This document shows, piece by piece, positions 1-13,256 of a DNA stretch of 32,055 nucleotides (the stretch's first letter is position 1; each line of letters starts with the position of its first letter). The stretch is from Hydrogenophaga sp. (GTDB lineage: Bacteria > Pseudomonadota > Gammaproteobacteria > Burkholderiales > Burkholderiaceae_C): positions 1 to 32,055 of the forward strand of contig JAUYSB010000078.1 of the NCBI GenBank assembly GCA_030696525.1. Direction: 5' to 3'. The position numbers and the translations under genes were made by a program. Under the pieces are notes generated by a model. It was given only the letters and a program-made list of their open reading frames with translations. It ran no database searches and was not told the DNA's origin.

Positions 1-395
1 TCCACCGTGGCCTTGATGAGTTCGATGGGGGTGAGCATGTTGGCGTCGATGGCGGCGATCCACGCATCGCGGTCCCAGGCGCGGAAGTCGCCGGGCGGCG
101 GGCCGCCGGCGTTGGTCACCACGATGTCGAAATCGCGGCCCGGGCCACCGGCCACGCTGAAGGCGGCGTCGCGGCCTTGCGCGTGCGTGATGTCGGCGGC
201 CACCGCCAGCACCTGCTGACCCGCGCGCGTGGCCTGGGCTCGCAAGCCGGCCGCAGCGGCGTTGAGCGCGTCGGCGCCACGCGCCACCATCACCACGTTC
301 ACGCCCTCCTGCACCAGGGCCGCTGCGCAGCCCCAGCCCAAGCCCTTGCTGGCGCCGCCCACCAGCGCCCATTTGCCTGTCAGTCCCAAGTCCAT
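1..395 (-). CDS. SDR family oxidoreductase, partial (C-terminus off window)
   Basis: Reads from an ATG at 395 leftwards off the window, giving 131 residues without a stop. The N-terminus has a Rossmann nucleotide-binding loop GGASKGLG (residues about 13-20), and the NAG motif of classical short-chain dehydrogenases follows in VTNAGGPPPG. The catalytic YxxxK would lie beyond the window. The GG start of the glycine motif, in place of the usual TG, is common in FabG-like 3-oxoacyl reductase homologues. Its start lies 24 bases downstream of the DMT permease gene on the same strand, so the two are probably co-transcribed. The substrate cannot be told from the fragment. Confidence 0.85.
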   Translation of the reverse strand, partial: MDLGLTGKWALVGGASKGLGWGCAAALVQEGVNVVMVARGADALNAAAAGLRAQATRAGQQVLAVAADITHAQGRDAAFSVAGGPGRDFDIVVTNAGGPPPGDFRAWDRDAWIAAIDANMLTPIELIKATV

Positions 396-419
396 GTGTC
401 TATCTCCAATAAAAAATGT

Positions 420-1307
420 TCAGCGCGCGCGCGTCACCAGCACCACGCCACCCAGCACCAGCGCGGTGCCCGCAATGATCCACACATTGAAAGGTTCGTC
501 CAGCAGCACCACACCCATGGCGATGGTGGACAAGGGTCCGATCATGCCGGTTTGTGCGGTCAGGCCGGCGCCGATGCGTTCAATGGCCATCATCACCAGC
601 AGCACCGGCGTGACGGTGCAGGCCACGGCGTTGAGCACCGACAACCAGATCACTTCGGGCGCCACCAGGGCCGCGTCCAGCGGGCGCAGCAGCACAAACT
701 GCAGGATGCACAGGAGGCAGGCCACGCTGGAAGCCAGGCCCACCAGGCGAAGCGAGCCCAGGCGCTTGACCATCTCGCCGCTGTAGACGAGGTAGATGGC
801 GTAGCTCACCGCGCTGCCAAACACCAGCAGCGCGCCGAATGCGCCCCAGCCGCCCTGGAACTGCACCTCGTGGCCCAGCACCAGCAGCATGCCCGCGTAG
901 CTGACCGCCATGGCCACGCCCTGGCGCAGCGTGATGCGCCGGCCATACAACAGCCAGCCCAGCACCAGCACCAGCGTGGGGTTGAGGTAGAGGATGAGGC
1001 GCTCCAGGCTGGCGCTGATGTACTGCAGGCCCCAGAAGTCGAGAAAACTCGCCAGGTAGTAGCCGCTGAAACCCAGGCCGAGGATGCCCCAGCGGTCGCG
1101 TTTTGACAGCGCCGGCTGGCCCCGGCTGGCCCACCAGGCCATGGCCACAAACAGCGGCAGCGCAAACAGCATGCGGTACATGATCAGCGTGACCGCGTCG
1201 ACCCCGTGGCGGTAGGCCAGCTTGACGATGATGGCCTTGCCGCTGAAGGCAATGGAACCCGCGCCCGCGAGCAGCAGGCCGGTGGTGAGGGAGCGAGGAG
1301 GGGTCAC
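420..1307 (-). CDS. DMT superfamily permease (EamA family)
   Basis: The product of 295 residues is almost wholly hydrophobic, with about ten membrane segments arranged as two EamA repeats, the usual size for this family of inner-membrane drug/metabolite exporters. The N-terminal segment GSIAFSGKAIIVKLAYRHG and the later IGPLSTIAMGVVLLDEPF are typical EamA sequence; the latter resembles the conserved 'P' and 'E' patch near the ninth helix. The start is the first ATG of the frame at 1307. It lies upstream of the SDR gene with a 24-base gap. Substrate is unknown; members export amino acids, nucleosides or other metabolites. Confidence 0.85.
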   Translation of the reverse strand: MTPPRSLTTGLLLAGAGSIAFSGKAIIVKLAYRHGVDAVTLIMYRMLFALPLFVAMAWWASRGQPALSKRDRWGILGLGFSGYYLASFLDFWGLQYISASLERLILYLNPTLVLVLGWLLYGRRITLRQGVAMAVSYAGMLLVLGHEVQFQGGWGAFGALLVFGSAVSYAIYLVYSGEMVKRLGSLRLVGLASSVACLLCILQFVLLRPLDAALVAPEVIWLSVLNAVACTVTPVLLVMMAIERIGAGLTAQTGMIGPLSTIAMGVVLLDEPFNVWIIAGTALVLGGVVLVTRAR

Positions 1308-1391
1308 AACAGACGGCGCGCGCGACGCGCCGGTACCGAAACAAAATCAGCCGGCAAGCCTAGCACAGGCCTTGGGCGTGTGGGGTCTGTG

Positions 1392-1418
1392 GGCCCATCG
1401 CCGATGGCGATGTGGGCC
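1392..1418. promoter_or_regulatory. Inverted repeat between divergent permease and PQQ dehydrogenase genes
   Basis: GGCCCATCGCC (1392-1402) and GGCGA + TGGGCC (1406-1410, 1413-1418) form an 11-bp stem with a GAT loop and a 2-base bulge. It lies between divergent genes, so it is not a terminator of either. It could be a protein-binding site or a structured 5' leader of the dehydrogenase mRNA; its function is unknown. Confidence 0.35.
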
Positions 1419-1454
1419 ATCGTTCACAATGGTTTTTTCTGTTTGGAGACGGCC

Positions 1455-2582
1455 ATGTGGAGCAGCAGACAGTGTTGTGTGGCGATCGGTTTCTTGTGGG
1501 CTCTGGCCTGGGGCGCAGCGGCCCAGCAGGTGCGCCCCGAGGTGGTGGCCACAGGCCTGCAAAACCCCTGGGGCATGGCTTTTGTGGACGGCGGCGTGCT
1601 CGTGACCGAACGCCCGGGCCGGCTGCGCTGGGTGTCGCCTGCGGGCACGGTGGGCGAACCCATTGCTGGCCTGCCCACCATTGAGGCCGGCGGGCAGGGC
1701 GGTTTGCTCGACATCGCGGCCGACAGCGCCTTCGCCAGCAACCGGCGCATCTACCTGTGCTATGCCGAGCCGGCTTCGGATGGCAGCGGCAACTCCACCG
1801 CGCTGGGCAGCGCTCGGCTGTCCGACGATGGCCGCCGGCTGGAACAGTGGACCGTCTTGTTCAGTCAGCGCCCCAAGGTGGCCAGCCGCCTGCACTTTGG
1901 CTGCCGCATCGTCGAGTCGCCCGACGGCCACCTTTTTCTGGCCCTGGGCGACCGCTTTCACCGCATGGCCGATGCGCAGACGCTGGACAACCACCACGGC
2001 AAGGTGCTGCGCCTGCGCAAGGACGGCAGCGCCGCGCCGGGCAACCCGTTGATCGGGCGCGCCGGTGCCTTGCCCGAGATCTGGAGCTGGGGCCACCGCA
2101 ACCCGCAAGGCGCCACCTGGGGGCCTGACAACCGCCTCTGGGTGGGCGAACACGGCCCGCAGGGTGGCGACGAAATCAACCGCCCCGAAGCGGGCAAGAA
2201 CTACGGCTGGCCGGTCATCACCTACGGCGAAAACTACGGCGGCGGCAAGATCGGCGAGGGCCTCACGCAGCGGGCCGGCATGGAGCAGCCGCTGCACCAG
2301 TGGACACCCTCGATCGCGCCGGCCGGCATGGCTTTTCTGCGCAGCAGCCGCTACGGCAGCGCCTGGCAGGGGCAGCTGTTCGTCGCCTCGCTCAAGTTCC
2401 GCTACCTGGCGCGGCTGGAGCTGGACCAGGGTGGCGCGGCGCCCAAGGTGCTGCGCGAACACCGGCTGCTGCCCGACCTGGGCCAGCGCGTGCGCGACGT
2501 GCGCGAAGGCCCGGACGGCCTGCTCTACCTGCTGACCGACGAACGCAATGGCCAGCTGATCCGTTTGTTGCCCCCGGGTTGA
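1455..2582 (+). CDS. PQQ-dependent aldose sugar dehydrogenase (soluble, secreted)
   Basis: The 375-residue product belongs to the six-bladed beta-propeller soluble glucose/sorbosone dehydrogenase family (YliI-like), which oxidises aldoses in the periplasm using pyrroloquinoline quinone. The start at 1455 is chosen because it gives a signal peptide (residues 1-23, ending AWGAAA) and has GGAGA 5-10 bases upstream; longer in-frame starts run into the neighbouring promoter. Family hallmarks are GLQNPWGMAF near the start, GHRNPQG around residue 215, EHGPQGGDEIN around residue 232, and NYGWPVITYGENY. Length is normal. It stands alone, divergent from the permease gene. No PQQ biosynthesis genes are in the window. 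Confidence 0.9.
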   Translation: MWSSRQCCVAIGFLWALAWGAAAQQVRPEVVATGLQNPWGMAFVDGGVLVTERPGRLRWVSPAGTVGEPIAGLPTIEAGGQGGLLDIAADSAFASNRRIYLCYAEPASDGSGNSTALGSARLSDDGRRLEQWTVLFSQRPKVASRLHFGCRIVESPDGHLFLALGDRFHRMADAQTLDNHHGKVLRLRKDGSAAPGNPLIGRAGALPEIWSWGHRNPQGATWGPDNRLWVGEHGPQGGDEINRPEAGKNYGWPVITYGENYGGGKIGEGLTQRAGMEQPLHQWTPSIAPAGMAFLRSSRYGSAWQGQLFVASLKFRYLARLELDQGGAAPKVLREHRLLPDLGQRVRDVREGPDGLLYLLTDERNGQLIRLLPPG

Positions 2583-2669
2583 TGCCGCAGTGCGGGGCGG
2601 CGGCAGGCACAATGTCGGCCTGTGCCGACCGCACCCCGACGAACGCCGCAAACAACCACCACCGCCACC

Positions 2670-3607
2670 ATGAACCCGGAGACAAGCGACTTCCTGGCCG
2701 GTCTGCCCCGCCAGCCCCGGCTGCTGGTGGTGGACGACCAGGCCATCCAGATCCAGGTGCTGTACCGCGCGCTGGCGCCCGACTGCCAGGTGCTCATGGC
2801 CACCAGCGGCGAAGCGGCGCTGCGCCTGTGCCACGAGCGCCTGCCCGACCTGGTGCTGCTGGACGTGGAGATGCCGGGCATGGACGGCTTCGACGTGCTG
2901 CGCCAGCTCAAGGCCGACCCGGCCACACGCGAGCTGCCGGTGATTTTTGTGACGGGCCACACCAGCGACGACGTCGAGTCGCGCTGCCTGGAGGCCGGCG
3001 CTGTGGACTACATCTCCAAGCCCATCAACCCGCGCGTGGTGCGCTCGCGCGTCAAGACGCACCTGATGCTCAAGTTCCAGTCGGACCTGCTGCGCGACAT
3101 GGTGTTTGTCGATCCGCTGACCAACAGCTACAACCGGCGCTACTTCGACCAGCGCCTGGCGGTGGAGTGGTCGCGCGCGCGGCGCAGCGGCACGCCGCTG
3201 TCGCTGCTGATGATTGATGTGGACCACTTCAAGCCCTACAACGACCACTACGGCCACCCGGCCGGTGACAAGGCCTTGCGCGATGTGGTGCGCGCCCTCA
3301 CGCGCCACCTGCAGCGCCCAGGCGACACCGTGGCGCGCTACGGCGGCGAGGAGTTCGCCTGCCTGCTGCCCGAAACCGACCACGCCGCCGCGCTGATGCT
3401 GGCCGGCCGGCTGGAGCTGTGTGTGCGCGAACTGGCGCTGCCCCACGCGCATTCGGGCGCGGCCGATGTGGTCACCGTCAGCGTGGGCGTGGGCACCGCC
3501 GTGCCACCGCTGGAGGGCGAAGCGCAGTCGCTGGTGCAGGAGGCCGACGCGGCCCTCTACCGCGCCAAACACGGCGGGCGCGGCCGCGCCCTGGGCCGGG
3601 CAGAGGC

Positions 3608-3626
<19 letters not shown>
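2670..3626 (+). CDS. PleD-like response regulator with GGDEF diguanylate cyclase domain
   Basis: The 318-residue protein has an N-terminal receiver domain (about 16-130) with acidic pair VDD at 21-23, phospho-acceptor Asp65 in LLDVEMPGMDGF and Lys117 in SKPIN. The C-terminal GGDEF domain (about 147-310) carries GGEEF at 225-229, the active form of the motif. An RPGD sequence at 216-219 sits five residues before it, which is the RxxD inhibitory c-di-GMP site. It should therefore be a feedback-inhibited cyclic-di-GMP synthase switched by phosphorylation. The ATG at 2670 follows the Met-free linker and places the receiver 15 residues in. Its 3' end overlaps the convergent hybrid kinase gene by 19 bases, so that kinase is a likely partner. 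Confidence 0.93.
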
Positions 3627-8365
<4,739 letters not shown>

Positions 8366-8458
8366 GCCGGGCGGCGCGGCAAAGCCTGTCGAAGGGGGTG
8401 ACTGATTTTGACAATCATTGACATAATGGTTCTATCGTAGCCACAGAAAGGGCCGTCC
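8366..8458. promoter_or_regulatory. Divergent promoter region of hybrid kinase and chemoreceptor
   Basis: This 93-base AT-richer gap separates two divergently read signalling genes. It holds two overlapping TTGACA boxes (8408-8413 and 8418-8423). The first is followed after 17 bases by TCTATC (8431-8436), a modest -10 match for the chemoreceptor gene. A GAAAGGG ribosome-binding sequence sits just before the ATG at 8459. Confidence 0.4.
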
Positions 8459-10270
8459 ATGAACGCCTTCGCCAAGCTGTCGTTGAAGCTGCGTCTGATC
8501 GTGACCACGGCGGTGCTGGTGGTGATCAGCGTGGCGGTGGTGTCCGTCTTCAACTTTTTCACGGTGCGCAGTTCGGCCATGGCCACGCTGACCCAGAGCA
8601 CCCATGCCCTGGCCGAAGCGCGAGCGGCGGGCATTGCCGAATGGGTCAAGAGCCGGGCGGCGGTGGTGGCGGCTTTGGCGCCGGCCACTGCGGTGGAAGA
8701 CCCGCTGCCGGCGCTGACGCAGGGCGTGCGCAGCGGCGGTTTTGACACCACCTACATCGGCTACGCGAGCAAGAAGGCCATCTTCTCCAGCCCGCAGAAC
8801 CTGCCGCCCGACTGGGACCCGACCGCGCGGCCCTGGTACACCCAGGCCAGCGCCACCCAGGGCGTGGCCCTGACCGAACCCTATGTGGACGCCGGCAGCA
8901 AGAAGCTGGTGATGACCTTTGCGCTGGCCGTGAAGAACGGCGGCCAGACCGCTGCCGTGGCCGCAGGCGACGTGTTCATGGACGTGGTGGCCAGCAGCGT
9001 CACGGCCATCAGCCCCACCCCGTCGAGCAACGCCTTCATCGTCTCGCGGGCCGGCAAGCTGCTGGTGCACCAGAACCTGGAGCTGGTGCTCAAGGATGCG
9101 ACCGCGCTGGCGCCTGGGCTGAACGCCGCCGGCATCGGCAGCATGGTCGCCGGCCAGCAGCTCACGCGCATGGACATCGAGGGCACCGATCGCCTGCTGT
9201 CGGCCACACCGATTGCCGGCACCGACTGGGTGCTGGTGGTGGCGCTGCACCGGGCCGAGGCGCTGGCCGGCCTGCGCCAGCTGCTGGTCAATGCGCTGCT
9301 GGGCGGCCTGGTGGTGGCGGCCATCAGCGTGCTGGTGGCCGCTGCTGTGGTGGCCACCGCCGTGGCCGGCCTGGGCCGGCTGGAACGGGCGATGCTGGAC
9401 GTGGCCTCGGGCGACGGTGACCTGACCCGCCGCCTGCAGGTGTTGGGCCACGACGAGCTGGCCCGCATCGCCCAGGGTTTCAACGACTTTGTGGAGAAGA
9501 TACGCACCACGCTGGTGGACATCCGGCAGACCAGCCAGTCGGTGCACCAGGCGTCGGACGAAATCGCCACCGGCAACCACGATTTGTCCGCCCGCACCGA
9601 ACAGACCGCCTCCAGCCTGGAAGAGACCGCCTCCACCATGGAGGAGATGACGGGCGCGGTGGCGCAGTCGGCACAGACCGCCGAAGAAGCCAACCGCATC
9701 GCGGCCGCGGCGGCCGAGTCGGCCGCGCGTGGCGGCGAAGTGGTGGCTCGTGTGGTGGGCAGCATGGAGGAGATCACCCACAGCTCGCGCAAGATCAACG
9801 ACATCATCACCGTCATCGACGGCATCGCCTTCCAGACCAACATCCTGGCGCTCAACGCGGCGGTGGAAGCCGCCCGTGCTGGCGAGCAAGGCCGGGGCTT
9901 TGCCGTGGTGGCCGGCGAGGTGCGCACCCTGGCCCAGCGCAGCGCCGAGGCGGCCAAGGAAATCAAGACGCTGATCGGGCGCTCCTCGCAGGCGGTGGAC
10001 GCCGGCTCGGCCCTGGTCAATGAGACCGGCACCGCCATGCAGGACATCGTCGATCAGGTGCGGCGGGTCTCGCAGATGATGCAGGAGATATCGGCGGCGG
10101 CCAACGAGCAGCGCTCCGGCATCACCCAGGTGGGCGCGGCCATCGGCAACCTCGACCAGATGACACAGCAGAACGCCGCGCTGGTGGAGCAGAGTGCGGC
10201 CGCCGCGTCCAGCCTCAAGGACCAGGCCGAACACCTGGCGCAGACGGTGGGGCAGTTCAAGGTGGGTTGA
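8459..10270 (+). CDS. Methyl-accepting chemotaxis protein with periplasmic Cache sensor
   Basis: The 603-residue chemoreceptor has a first membrane segment (about 10-33), a periplasmic double-Cache-like ligand domain (about 35-270, with RPWYTQA and [16 protein letters not shown] typical of Cache domains), a second membrane segment (about 277-303), HAMP (about 304-356) and a long coiled-coil signalling domain. The hairpin tip is intact ([20 protein letters not shown], then [19 protein letters not shown]), the part that binds CheA and CheW. It ends in GQFKVG and lacks a C-terminal NWETF-type CheR tether. Cache domains often sense small organic acids or amino acids; a link to the catabolic block further right is possible but unproven. 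Confidence 0.94.
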   Translation: MNAFAKLSLKLRLIVTTAVLVVISVAVVSVFNFFTVRSSAMATLTQSTHALAEARAAGIAEWVKSRAAVVAALAPATAVEDPLPALTQGVRSGGFDTTYIGYASKKAIFSSPQNLPPDWDPTARPWYTQASATQGVALTEPYVDAGSKKLVMTFALAVKNGGQTAAVAAGDVFMDVVASSVTAISPTPSSNAFIVSRAGKLLVHQNLELVLKDATALAPGLNAAGIGSMVAGQQLTRMDIEGTDRLLSATPIAGTDWVLVVALHRAEALAGLRQLLVNALLGGLVVAAISVLVAAAVVATAVAGLGRLERAMLDVASGDGDLTRRLQVLGHDELARIAQGFNDFVEKIRTTLVDIRQTSQSVHQASDEIATGNHDLSARTEQTASSLEETASTMEEMTGAVAQSAQTAEEANRIAAAAAESAARGGEVVARVVGSMEEITHSSRKINDIITVIDGIAFQTNILALNAAVEAARAGEQGRGFAVVAGEVRTLAQRSAEAAKEIKTLIGRSSQAVDAGSALVNETGTAMQDIVDQVRRVSQMMQEISAAANEQRSGITQVGAAIGNLDQMTQQNAALVEQSAAAASSLKDQAEHLAQTVGQFKVG

Positions 10271-10370
10271 TGGCGCGCCGTGGCGGCTGGTGTGCCGCCC
10301 GTTGGCGCCGCACCATGGGTCTGGGGTATCGTCGACGCAGGCCGTTGAAGCGGTCGCACAGGGAGCCAGC

Positions 10371-11462
10371 ATGGAAGTTGTGATCGGGGTGGGCGTGGCG
10401 CTGGTGGCCATGGCACTGGGCCTGCAATGGCGTCGGCGCGCCCGGCCACAGCGGGACCTCAGGCAGGCGGCCACCGTGGCCGCGCCCGCGCAGCCCATGG
10501 CGGCGGCGCCCGAGCGCGAGGCAGAGCCGCCGGCCACGCTGGTGTGGCCTGACTTCAGACCCCAGCGCGCACGCGACCTGCCCCCCGAACGGCAGCGCCA
10601 GCTGCTGGCCACGCTGGTGGCGGTGCCGCGACCGTCGCGGCTGCTCGACCAGTTGCTCTCACCCGAGTTCATCAACCAGGCCAGTGCCCGGCAACTGGCC
10701 GAGCTGGTGGCCGGCGAGCCCCTGCTGGCCGCGCGCGTGCTCAAGGCGGTCAACGCGCCTTTCTACGGCCTGCCCCAGCCTGTGAACAGCATCGCGCAGG
10801 CGGTCACGTTTCTGGGCGTCACCTCGGTGCGCATCACCTGCCTGCGCTACATCTTCATCGCCGCCTTCAAGACCAGCGACCCGCAGCGCCAGCTGGCCAT
10901 CGACCGGCTGTGGCAGGCCAGTGCCCTGGCCAGCGAACTGATGGCGCGCGCCGCCACCGCCTTGCAACTGCCCGACGCCGGGCGCTGGTCCAGCGCGGTG
11001 CTGCTGTCCTTTCTGGGGCGGCTGGCGGTGCTGGCCAGCGCGCCGGCCGAGGGTCTGCCCGAGTTGTGCGATGCGCCGGCGGTCCAGCGCATCGAAGCCG
11101 AACAAGCGCAAATGGGCCTGTGCGCGGCCGAACTGGGGCGCCTGCTCATGACCGACTGGGGTTTGCCCGCCGCCGTGGTGAACGACGCGGTGGACATCGA
11201 GTGGCTGTTGTTTGACCCGCCGATCGGACAAGAGGATGCGCGCGGCGAGGCGCTGGCGCTGTGCGCGCTGTGTGTGCGCCTGAGTGAGCGCGCAAGCCCA
11301 TCCGTGGCGGCTGGGTCGGCCTGGGATTTTGATACCGACCCCACACACGACATCGCCTGCCTGCGCGTGCGCATGGGCGGGGCAAGGCGTGCGGCGCTGC
11401 GCGGCTGGCTGACCACGCCAACGGTGGCGCAGTTGCTGCAGGGGCGGGGCGCGTCAGCCTGA
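10371..11462 (+). CDS. HDOD domain protein with N-terminal membrane anchor
   Basis: The 363-residue product starts at the ATG at 10371 (GGGAG 5 bases upstream), giving one N-terminal hydrophobic helix (residues about 3-17, VVIGVGVALVAMALGL) and then a basic linker. The HDOD domain covers about 90-290, with the typical LLSPEFINQASARQLAELVA, VLKAVNAPFYGLPQPVNSI and AVTFLGVTSVR. HDOD domains are catalytically silent relatives of HD phosphohydrolases and act as signalling scaffolds, often near c-di-GMP and chemotaxis genes as here. Its stop codon overlaps the tail of a convergent broken GGDEF fragment, suggesting that a complete diguanylate cyclase gene once faced it. Confidence 0.88.
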   Translation: MEVVIGVGVALVAMALGLQWRRRARPQRDLRQAATVAAPAQPMAAAPEREAEPPATLVWPDFRPQRARDLPPERQRQLLATLVAVPRPSRLLDQLLSPEFINQASARQLAELVAGEPLLAARVLKAVNAPFYGLPQPVNSIAQAVTFLGVTSVRITCLRYIFIAAFKTSDPQRQLAIDRLWQASALASELMARAATALQLPDAGRWSSAVLLSFLGRLAVLASAPAEGLPELCDAPAVQRIEAEQAQMGLCAAELGRLLMTDWGLPAAVVNDAVDIEWLLFDPPIGQEDARGEALALCALCVRLSERASPSVAAGSAWDFDTDPTHDIACLRVRMGGARRAALRGWLTTPTVAQLLQGRGASA

Positions 11463-11630
11463 GGGGCTGCCGTACACCACGACGCGCCCCCGCCCGAGGC
11501 GCTTGGCCAGGTAACACGCCCAATCCGCATCGTGCAGCAGTGCATCGGCGCTGTCGGCACCTTGCAACGAAAGCAGCCGAGCCGCCAGGTAGCCGCCCAC
11601 CGCGCCGGTGCCGAACACACAGAGCTTCAT
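11454..11630 (-). pseudogene. Chimeric remnant: ketopantoate-reductase N-terminus fused to GGDEF C-terminus
   Basis: A 58-codon open frame starts at ATG 11630, two bases after the stop of the aldolase gene. Residues 1-19 read MKLCVFGTGAVGGYLAARL, the dinucleotide-binding start of a 2-dehydropantoate 2-reductase-family enzyme (normally about 300-350 residues). From about residue 21 the sequence changes to SLQGADSADALLHDADWACY and LAKRLGRGRVVVY, which matches the end of a GGDEF domain (pattern ADxALYxAKxxGRNRV). The join lies at about 11564-11573 and happens to stay in frame. Neither half can work. It marks a deletion or insertion junction between the signalling region and the catabolic block. 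Confidence 0.8.
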
Positions 11631-11632
11631 GT

Positions 11633-12340
11633 TCAGTCGTCGAAGGCCGCGTCGATTTCCTGTATGTCCATGCCGGCATAGATGGCGGCCGCGCCGCTCA
11701 GGTCCCACACCGCGCCGCCGGCACGCACTTTCTCTGCGGCCTCGTCTTCCCTGCGCATCTTGGCGTGGGCCGCGTCAATGATCGTTGCGGCCTCGTCGCG
11801 TGGCACGCAGATCACCGCGTCGCCATCGGCCACGATGAGGTCGCCTGGGCGCACCTCCACGCCTTCGCACACCACCGGCGCGTTCACGAAGCCATGCCCG
11901 CTTTTGTCGGGGTGTATGGGCCAGATGTGGGTGGACCAGACCGGGAAACCCAGCGCCCGCACCTGGTCCACGTCACGCACACAGCCCTGCACCACGACGC
12001 CGGCCAGGCCCTTTTGCTGCGCGTAGCGTGTGGCCAGATCGCCCCACTGCGCGCCCGACAGCTCGGCCTGACACACCACCACCAGCACGTCGCCGGGCTG
12101 GGCCAGGTAGAGGGCGCGGTGCATCATGAGGTTGTCGCCAGGCCAGCAGAAGGCGGTGACCGCCGGCCCGGCGACGCGGGCCTGGCCTTCCTTGATCGGG
12201 CGCATGCGTGCGCCCAGCAGCGCGCTGCGTCCGCGTGTGCCCATGGACTCGTGGATGTCGGCCACGGTCACGTCGCGTGCGCGGGCCACGGTGCCCGGAT
12301 CGACCCGGCGCACCTTGAGAAAAACCTGGGACGCGCTCAT
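11633..12340 (-). CDS. RraA/HMG-CHA aldolase family protein
   Basis: The 235-residue product belongs to the RraA-like family, which includes 4-hydroxy-4-methyl-2-oxoglutarate/4-carboxy-4-hydroxy-2-oxoadipate aldolases. These cleave a 2-oxo-4-hydroxy acid to pyruvate and can decarboxylate oxaloacetate, using a divalent metal. The core AQWGDLATRYAQQKGLAGVV and GCVRDVDQV includes the Arg122-Asp123 pair that binds substrate and metal. The acidic residue that in active aldolases follows this pair by two positions appears to be Gln126. Start 12340 is chosen because the longer frame runs into the dioxygenase gene. It is the last intact gene of the unit. Either a real aldolase or decarboxylase, or a non-catalytic RraA relative. 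Confidence 0.85.
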   Translation of the reverse strand: MSASQVFLKVRRVDPGTVARARDVTVADIHESMGTRGRSALLGARMRPIKEGQARVAGPAVTAFCWPGDNLMMHRALYLAQPGDVLVVVCQAELSGAQWGDLATRYAQQKGLAGVVVQGCVRDVDQVRALGFPVWSTHIWPIHPDKSGHGFVNAPVVCEGVEVRPGDLIVADGDAVICVPRDEAATIIDAAHAKMRREDEAAEKVRAGGAVWDLSGAAAIYAGMDIQEIDAAFDD

Positions 12341-12357
12341 GTCAACCCGTCCCTTGC

Positions 12358-13236
12358 TCAGACCTGCGGCACGCAGTAGTCGTCTGCGGACAGACGGAAA
12401 GTGGTGCGCTTCATCAGGCGGGGCTGATCGATGCGCATCACGTCGCGACGGTGCAGCGTGCAGCCGTTGTCCCACATCATCATGTCGCCGTTGCGCACCT
12501 TGTGGCGGTAGGCGTGATCGGGGTGTCCGCCTGCCTCGAACAGTATGGGCATCACGCGCGCAGCTTCTTCATCGGACAGCCCATCGATCGAAACGAGGGT
12601 GGTCTGGTCGGCGTACAGCGACTTGCGACCGGTTTTAGGGTGGGTCAGCACCAGAGGATGGCGCGCGTCGGGCAGGCTCAGCATCGCGTTGGACGCTTCC
12701 TTGCCCTTGAGCTCCAGCGTGCTGAGCATCGCGTAGCGCTTGGCGTAGCGGTAGGTGCCCATGCGGCCTTCGATGAGCTGCTGGATGTCCTTGGGCAGCC
12801 GGTCCCAGGCCGCGTACTGGTTGGCCCAGTAGATGTCGCCGCCGTCGCGCGGCACTTCCGTGCCGTACAGGATGGCGCCGGTGGCCGGGCGCACCTGGTA
12901 GGTCTGGTCCGAGTGCCAGTCCACATCCTCGCCGCCAGCAAAACCGCCGACAAAGCGGCCGTCCGAGTACTTCAGGGTGCTGAAATAGATGATCTCGTCA
13001 TGGTAGGGCGACTGGATGTCCTTGCGTCCGGTGCTCTCACATCTGCCGAAATACTCGCTGAAGCGCACGAGCTCGGATTCGTCCAGCGACTGGCGCCGGA
13101 AAATCATCACGGGCGACTTCTGCCAGATGGCCTTGAGTTCGGCCATGGCGTCGGCGTTGTCCAGGATGTCCGGGATGAACACGTTGACCTCGACGGCGAA
13201 GTCGGAATGCAGGGGGCTGGTGGTGATGGTGGTCAT
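12358..13236 (-). CDS. TauD/TfdA family Fe(II)/2-oxoglutarate dioxygenase
   Basis: The 292-residue enzyme has the 2-His-1-carboxylate iron triad: His108 and Asp110 in DWHSD, and His262 in GCTLHRRD. Arg277 in MKRTTF is the likely 2-oxoglutarate carboxylate anchor. The family hydroxylates a substrate with loss of CO2 from 2-oxoglutarate, often breaking C-S, C-O or C-N bonds (taurine, phenoxyacetates) by making an unstable hydroxylated carbon. Start 13236 has GGAG eight bases upstream. It lies 20 bases after the Bug receptor and 17 before the aldolase, so the three form one transcript. Substrate unknown; the neighbouring alpha-hydroxy-acid and aldolase enzymes suggest it frees a small hydroxy or keto acid. 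Confidence 0.9.
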   Translation of the reverse strand: MTTITTSPLHSDFAVEVNVFIPDILDNADAMAELKAIWQKSPVMIFRRQSLDESELVRFSEYFGRCESTGRKDIQSPYHDEIIYFSTLKYSDGRFVGGFAGGEDVDWHSDQTYQVRPATGAILYGTEVPRDGGDIYWANQYAAWDRLPKDIQQLIEGRMGTYRYAKRYAMLSTLELKGKEASNAMLSLPDARHPLVLTHPKTGRKSLYADQTTLVSIDGLSDEEAARVMPILFEAGGHPDHAYRHKVRNGDMMMWDNGCTLHRRDVMRIDQPRLMKRTTFRLSADDYCVPQV

Positions 13237-13256
13237 GCAGAGGTCTCCAGTGTTGT

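Noticed and set aside
8405-8430. Possible Fur-type iron box in the AT-rich gap before the chemoreceptor
   Set aside because: Too few matches to the 19-bp consensus; the overlapping TTGACA boxes explain the base composition more simply.
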